From contig CAZXVU010000032.1 in assembly GCA_964644465.1 (NCBI GenBank), positions 1-19,819 on the forward strand: a DNA stretch of 19,819 bases, given 5' to 3'. Positions within the stretch are counted from its first letter, which is position 1. Each line of letters opens with the position of its first letter. Below, one piece after another: positions 15,698 to 19,819 of this stretch. The position numbers were made by a program, and so were the translations under genes. The notes under the pieces are model-generated. The model was given only the letters and a program-made list of their open reading frames with translations. It was not told the DNA's origin and made no database searches. This stretch comes from CAZXVU01 sp964644465. Lineage in GTDB: Bacteria > Chlamydiota > Chlamydiia > Chlamydiales > SM23-39.

Positions 15698-18600
15698 ATG
15701 CATAAGATTTCATTTTTTCTTTTCTTTTTGGCCGGAAAACTTTTCTCGCTCCCCTTGGATCTAAATGTTGTCCATGGAGAGGCGGATATATCGTTTCCTT
15801 CGGTCGAAGTGATGGAGATCATAGCGGGAGACCGCTCAATTTTGGAATGGGGTTCTTTTTCAATCGCTGAAAATGAAGTCACGCGATTCATCCAACCCAA
15901 TCTTCAATCTGTCGCTCTCAATCGAGTGATGGAAGCGCATCCCAGCCTTCTCATGGGCAAATTAGAATCTAACGGCCAAATCTTATTGATCAATCCCAAT
16001 GGAATCCTCGTCGGCAAAGATGCCCGCATCGATATGGGGTCCTTTATCGCTTCCACGCTCGATGTTTTCAATGAAGATTTTATCGCAGGAAACGAACTGC
16101 ATTTTCAGGGCTCTTCTCAGGAGTCTCTTGCGAACAGTGGGGAAATTTCTTCCGAGGGCGATCTAATCTTTTTAGGATCGAACATTGAAAATCATGGGCA
16201 AATAGAATCCACTGGAAGGATAGCCTTCGGCGCTGGAGGAAGTTGGGTGATACGAATGGGTGAAAAAACCTATCTCAAACCCTCTTTGGAAGAAACTCCT
16301 GGGCAAATAATCAATACGGGTTCTCTGAAAGCTTCCACGATTGAAATCCAGGCCCAAGAAAATCTCTATTCATTTGCCTTCCGGCATGAAGGAAATATCG
16401 ATGCCCTAGATATCGATTCAAATGACGGAGGAGTTTTCTTGTCTGCCCCTGGAAGTTTCGTAGAGATCAAAGGGAAGATTTCTGCGCCTCATCAGACCAT
16501 TTCAATGAATAGCCGTGCGCTTCTTTTGCAAGATGGATCTCTCCTTGACACATCCCATGAAATGGGCGGCGGCTCCATTTCTCTTACCGCCAAAGAGATT
16601 TTTGCCGCTCCTCTGGCTCGCTTGAAAGCCGATACGCTGGATGCGGGCGACGGAGGTAAGATTACTTTGATCGCCGAGGAAGGAAATGCTTTTTATGGGA
16701 CTATTTGGTCTTCAGGCGGAAATCGTGGAGGAAATGGAGGTTTTACTGAAGTTTCTGGAAAAGCCTTTGTCGATTACCAAGGCATTGCATACTTGCCTGC
16801 CCCTTCTGGAACCAAGGGTACTCTTCTCATCGATCCTTCCAATATAGTCATTGGTGCCGTAGTAGGAGCTCCCAGCGCTTGCGCAGCCTGCGTTTGCAAT
16901 GCCCCCTGCTCCTCCTGTGCAGCAATTCCAGCAAACTGCAGCATTTTTAATGGACCTGGATTTCCAACCGCCAATCTATCTTCAGTCTCTTTAACAAACC
17001 AACTCCAGCTAGGGGCTTGCGATGTGATTGTGGATGCTACTACAGCGGCGGGAACAGGGACCGGGACAATCATGCTCAACAATGCTTCGAATATTAGTTG
17101 GACTACAGGCAATAGCCTAACTTTAAATGCCACGGGCAATATCACTCTTAATTCAAGTATCCAAAATTCAGGAGCTATAGGTGCGGCTGGGAGTATCTTC
17201 ATCAATACCCAAGGAGGCACCATTCAGATCAACCACATTCCTCCTGGCGGACAAAATGTATCGATCGGTTCACAAAATGGAACAACGCAGATCTGCGCTC
17301 CCAATGCTGATGTTGTCATACAAACTCCGGGGGCAGGTGGCGCTCAATTAGGTTTTCAAACGCCTTCCCCAGGGCCAATTACTTGCGATGGCCCTATCAT
17401 AGTAACTTGCCGGAATTTGAGCCTTTTGGGATCCACTACTGGTGCTGTGACTACAGGAGCTCAAATCGGACATGGACTGATTAATGCAGGAGCATTGACT
17501 TCTGTAATCTTGACGACCACTGCGAATGCCACCATCACTGTAAATGCAGGAGGCCCTATTCTCCTCCATAATGCTCCAGATACAGGAGGTCTTCGAGGAG
17601 GCGATAGCAATACCGTAACAATGATCGGCCATTCTGCACAACAATTTGGACTCAATTCAAGTCTCGGGGGAAATATCACTGTAAACGGGCAAAGCATTGA
17701 CATTGTGGACCAATCCAGCCTCAACGGTCCAACTGGCTGCTCTTCTCTAATTGGACATGCGGAAGTAACAGGGACACTATTGAATGCATGGACAACGACT
17801 GCAAATATCAACATTAGAGCGCAAAACAATATTACAATGGAGTATCGAAATACACCTACTCTAGCCGTGTTTTCTGGAATCAATTCCTTAGTGGGTATTG
17901 GACATCGCGGAGGGAATATCACTGCAGCAACAACCACAATCACTGTAGTTTCAGGCAATGACCTCCTCATGATAGGACCTATATCTCCTAATGCCTCAAA
18001 TAAATTGGTAATTGGAGTCCTTACAAACAATCCTGTAATGTATAGTGGACATCTTTTAGTCAGCGCTTGCCGCGATATCACAATGACTATCAATGATATT
18101 CAGACCAATTTTTTCGGCATTGGCAATTTTATTTCTGTTGGAGGAAATAATTACACAATACCTAGCGATGTAGAAGTTGCAGCAGGAAGAAATCTGACTA
18201 TAACCGCCAACCCTCCTACTCTCGGTGGAATTAATGGAGGAGGTCTAATTGGCAGCATAGCCAATAGTGGCATCAGCAATACTTTTGTAGCCGTAGGGGG
18301 CGATATCGCCCTTACTGGCAATCGCTCTATTGGAATACGAGCATCGGGGAATGTTCATGTAGCAGCAGGAGGAAATGTAACTTTAACGACCCTTGGCAAT
18401 TCATTCAATATAGCTGCCTATATCGGACCCCACGACTCAACACAAGCTTTTCTCACTCAGGTATTCGCGGGAGGGAATATTGTTGCTACCAATAGCGCTG
18501 CATCTCGAGCAATCATAGGACGCGACGATGCGTTTGCAGTGAACTACGCCACATCATTAGATGTTCGCGCCGGAGGCAATATCAATATCGCCTCATCTTT

Positions 18601-19819
18601 TACCCTCGATTCACTCCAAACCACTGTTCTTCCCACTTCAGGTTTTATCACAATCGAAGCCGATGCCAATCTTTTAGCAGGAGATCTCTGGAACTCCAAT
18701 AATCAGATCACCTCCATTTGCGGCACAGCCCTAGCTACACCCTTGCCTCTGTCTAATGTTTGTCCGAATGTTAGTATCCAATCGAATTCAACAGCCGTCA
18801 ATGCAGATCGCATTGGGGGTTTGACGTTTGACAAGGGACTATTTTCGACTGCTGGTTTGATTCAAAGGGTGATTTTGGATACTGCTAAAGTCGGCGGAGG
18901 CGGAGCGATTACCCTGTTTAGCGCGGCAACCCAAAACCTTTTTGTAGATCCGAATATTGTGGCAGGACAAAATCATGTAAGCCTCCGCACAAACACGGGA
19001 AATATAACCATTTCAGGAAGCCCTATTCCTGCTCCTGGAATTATCCCTCCTGCTGTAGGGGCCAATCCTGTCGATTCATTCCTCAACATAACGATCAGCG
19101 CCGATGGCCTCCATCCGGGCTTTGGGTTTAACACTACGGGTAGCATCTATGTGAGCGCAAATCAGAATTTAACTGTGAATGCCAATGCAATCATCCAAAC
19201 CACAGGCGCCGGTAAGGCAATCACTCTCATCGCTGCAAATGATCCTGCCCTCGTTGGCACACTCACCTTAAATTCCAACGTCATTTCAAATGGAGGAACC
19301 ATCCTTCTTGAATCAGGGCCAACTTCTGCGGCTGCAAATGGCACCATTCTTCAAAATGCGGGTATATTGGTCAATTCACAAGGCGGCGCGATCACTTATC
19401 TCGCAAGCGGCCTGGTGCAGATTTGCGGAGCAAACCCTTCGATCACAAGCGGTGGGGGAAACATCGGCTTGAGCTCAACCCATGATTCTGTGCAGATCTA
19501 TCAAGATGTTCTTGCTGCAGGCGGGAATGTGACAGGCTTTGCCGGAGCCGATTTCAACATCAATCCAGCTTTGGCGGCTCCTTGCAACGTAGGAACTGCT
19601 GGGAGAATCACGACTGCTGGCGGCGGATTTATCGATCTAACTGCAGGCGGCAATATTCTGGTAAATGGCAAAGCCACTTCCCTTCTAACCGTCAATGGAT
19701 TTATACAAGCAAGAGCCAATAATCAAATCGATATCAACCAAGTCGTCCAATCAACAGCGGGCAGCATCTCCTTTACTTCAGATGCCGACTTAAGTGGAAC
19801 AGGCAACCTCAATATTGCC
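15698..19819 (+). CDS. Giant two-partner-secretion exoprotein, filamentous-haemagglutinin type (3' end beyond window)
   Basis: The frame is open for 1374 codons to the right edge, checked codon by codon, with no stop. A signal peptide covers about residues 1-18. The TPS (haemagg_act) domain follows: N75-R76-V77, then SNGQILLINPNG with the diagnostic NPNG at 99-102, then GSFIAST. Such domains are recognised by an outer-membrane TpsB/FhaC pore, and the passenger folds outside the cell as a right-handed beta-helix. GTLLIDPSNIVI near 372-383 is a linker seen in many FhaB-like proteins. The rest is rich in Gly, Asn, Ile, Thr and Val with recurring GGNI/GGNV-T-V and IGH motifs. There are 16 cysteines, all at or after C395, six of them in 395-414. 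It probably serves in adhesion or as a surface layer. No TpsB gene is in the window. A chlamydial-type autotransporter is less likely, given the NPNG domain. Confidence 0.88.
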   Translation, partial: MHKISFFLFFLAGKLFSLPLDLNVVHGEADISFPSVEVMEIIAGDRSILEWGSFSIAENEVTRFIQPNLQSVALNRVMEAHPSLLMGKLESNGQILLINPNGILVGKDARIDMGSFIASTLDVFNEDFIAGNELHFQGSSQESLANSGEISSEGDLIFLGSNIENHGQIESTGRIAFGAGGSWVIRMGEKTYLKPSLEETPGQIINTGSLKASTIEIQAQENLYSFAFRHEGNIDALDIDSNDGGVFLSAPGSFVEIKGKISAPHQTISMNSRALLLQDGSLLDTSHEMGGGSISLTAKEIFAAPLARLKADTLDAGDGGKITLIAEEGNAFYGTIWSSGGNRGGNGGFTEVSGKAFVDYQGIAYLPAPSGTKGTLLIDPSNIVIGAVVGAPSACAACVCNAPCSSCAAIPANCSIFNGPGFPTANLSSVSLTNQLQLGACDVIVDATTAAGTGTGTIMLNNASNISWTTGNSLTLNATGNITLNSSIQNSGAIGAAGSIFINTQGGTIQINHIPPGGQNVSIGSQNGTTQICAPNADVVIQTPGAGGAQLGFQTPSPGPITCDGPIIVTCRNLSLLGSTTGAVTTGAQIGHGLINAGALTSVILTTTANATITVNAGGPILLHNAPDTGGLRGGDSNTVTMIGHSAQQFGLNSSLGGNITVNGQSIDIVDQSSLNGPTGCSSLIGHAEVTGTLLNAWTTTANINIRAQNNITMEYRNTPTLAVFSGINSLVGIGHRGGNITAATTTITVVSGNDLLMIGPISPNASNKLVIGVLTNNPVMYSGHLLVSACRDITMTINDIQTNFFGIGNFISVGGNNYTIPSDVEVAAGRNLTITANPPTLGGINGGGLIGSIANSGISNTFVAVGGDIALTGNRSIGIRASGNVHVAAGGNVTLTTLGNSFNIAAYIGPHDSTQAFLTQVFAGGNIVATNSAASRAIIGRDDAFAVNYATSLDVRAGGNINIASSFTLDSLQTTVLPTSGFITIEADANLLAGDLWNSNNQITSICGTALATPLPLSNVCPNVSIQSNSTAVNADRIGGLTFDKGLFSTAGLIQRVILDTAKVGGGGAITLFSAATQNLFVDPNIVAGQNHVSLRTNTGNITISGSPIPAPGIIPPAVGANPVDSFLNITISADGLHPGFGFNTTGSIYVSANQNLTVNANAIIQTTGAGKAITLIAANDPALVGTLTLNSNVISNGGTILLESGPTSAAANGTILQNAGILVNSQGGAITYLASGLVQICGANPSITSGGGNIGLSSTHDSVQIYQDVLAAGGNVTGFAGADFNINPALAAPCNVGTAGRITTAGGGFIDLTAGGNILVNGKATSLLTVNGFIQARANNQIDINQVVQSTAGSISFTSDADLSGTGNLNIA
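16880..16939 (+). other. Six-cysteine cluster at the TPS-domain/passenger junction
   Basis: The codons encode C395, C398, C400, C404, C407 and C414 (C-x2-C-x-C-x3-C-x2-C-x6-C) directly after the DPSN linker of the exoprotein. Such density is unusual in this protein class, which is usually nearly cysteine-free. Disulfide knotting or cross-linking in the envelope is an inference. Confidence 0.7.
17465..18520 (+). repeat. Degenerate protein repeat marked by IGH motifs in the exoprotein
   Basis: The His of the I/S-G-H motif falls at residues 592, 645, 687, 736 and 785, giving spacings of 53, 42, 49 and 49. Relatives without the His (LIGS near 852, IGPH at 909-912, IIGR near 941) follow. Each motif is followed by a strand of the type NITV, NINI or NVTL. 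This is consistent with degenerate units of about 45-55 residues, roughly two turns of a beta-helix. The DNA itself is too diverged to show as a nucleotide repeat. Confidence 0.55.

Noticed and set aside
16774..17223. 149-codon open frame on the - strand
   Set aside because: It is a shadow of the exoprotein frame, which continues uninterrupted through this stretch with the DPSN linker and Cys cluster.
17461..18093. 210-codon open frame on the - strand
   Set aside because: It is antisense to the repetitive exoprotein, whose Gly/Asn/Ile-rich codons give long open reverse frames. It shows no family motif.
1..19819. CRISPR arrays, tRNA or rRNA genes, insertion sequences, integrases or phage genes
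   Set aside because: I saw no regularly spaced direct repeats, no tRNA-like cloverleaf, no transposase or integrase motif and no terminal inverted repeats. The window is densely filled with protein genes.

Overview
The window (about 19.8 kb, moderate GC by eye) looks like a chromosomal segment of a Gram-negative, host-associated bacterium. An environmental chlamydia (Parachlamydia/Waddlia-like) is my best guess. The reasons are a pair of genes resembling type III secretion translocators, a complete MlaE-MlaF-MlaD lipid transporter, an outer-membrane porin and a very large filamentous-haemagglutinin-type surface protein. The phylum is an inference; no rRNA or tRNA is present to anchor it.

Left end (1-1700): the 3' part of a two-hairpin membrane protein and a coiled-coil protein with one membrane segment, on the + strand. 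Together they have the architecture of T3SS translocators (SctE/CopB-like and SctB/CopD-like). A strong rho-independent terminator follows. Convergent to it, on the - strand, is a 65-residue single-domain histone-fold protein carrying the archaeal-type R-x-T-x4-D motif.

Middle left (1748-7091): a good promoter starts mlaE-mlaF-mlaD, a tightly packed MCE-type phospholipid ABC transporter. A GMC flavin oxidoreductase with a four-cysteine cluster follows after 38 nt that hold their own promoter-like sequence, and a double-domain VOC protein is translationally coupled to it by a TAATG overlap.

Middle right (7043-12911, - strand): six closely spaced genes read as one operon: zinc-dependent glucose-dehydrogenase-like MDR enzyme, two paralogous VOC proteins, a 14-TM DHA2-type MFS transporter, an OprP/O-type outer-membrane porin, and a secreted MetX-like alpha/beta hydrolase. 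An outer-membrane pore, a periplasmic hydrolase, an inner-membrane transporter and cytosolic oxidoreductase/VOC enzymes in one transcription unit suggest a dedicated uptake or export-and-modification pathway for a small molecule whose identity is unknown.

Right end (12963-19819, + strand): a GH63-type glucosidase is divergent from the dehydrogenase gene across 51 nt. It is followed by a giant open reading frame running off the window (1374 codons visible). That frame has a signal peptide, a two-partner-secretion (TPS) domain and a repetitive beta-helix passenger with 16 cysteines, none of them in the first 394 residues. No intergenic gap exceeds 300 nt.
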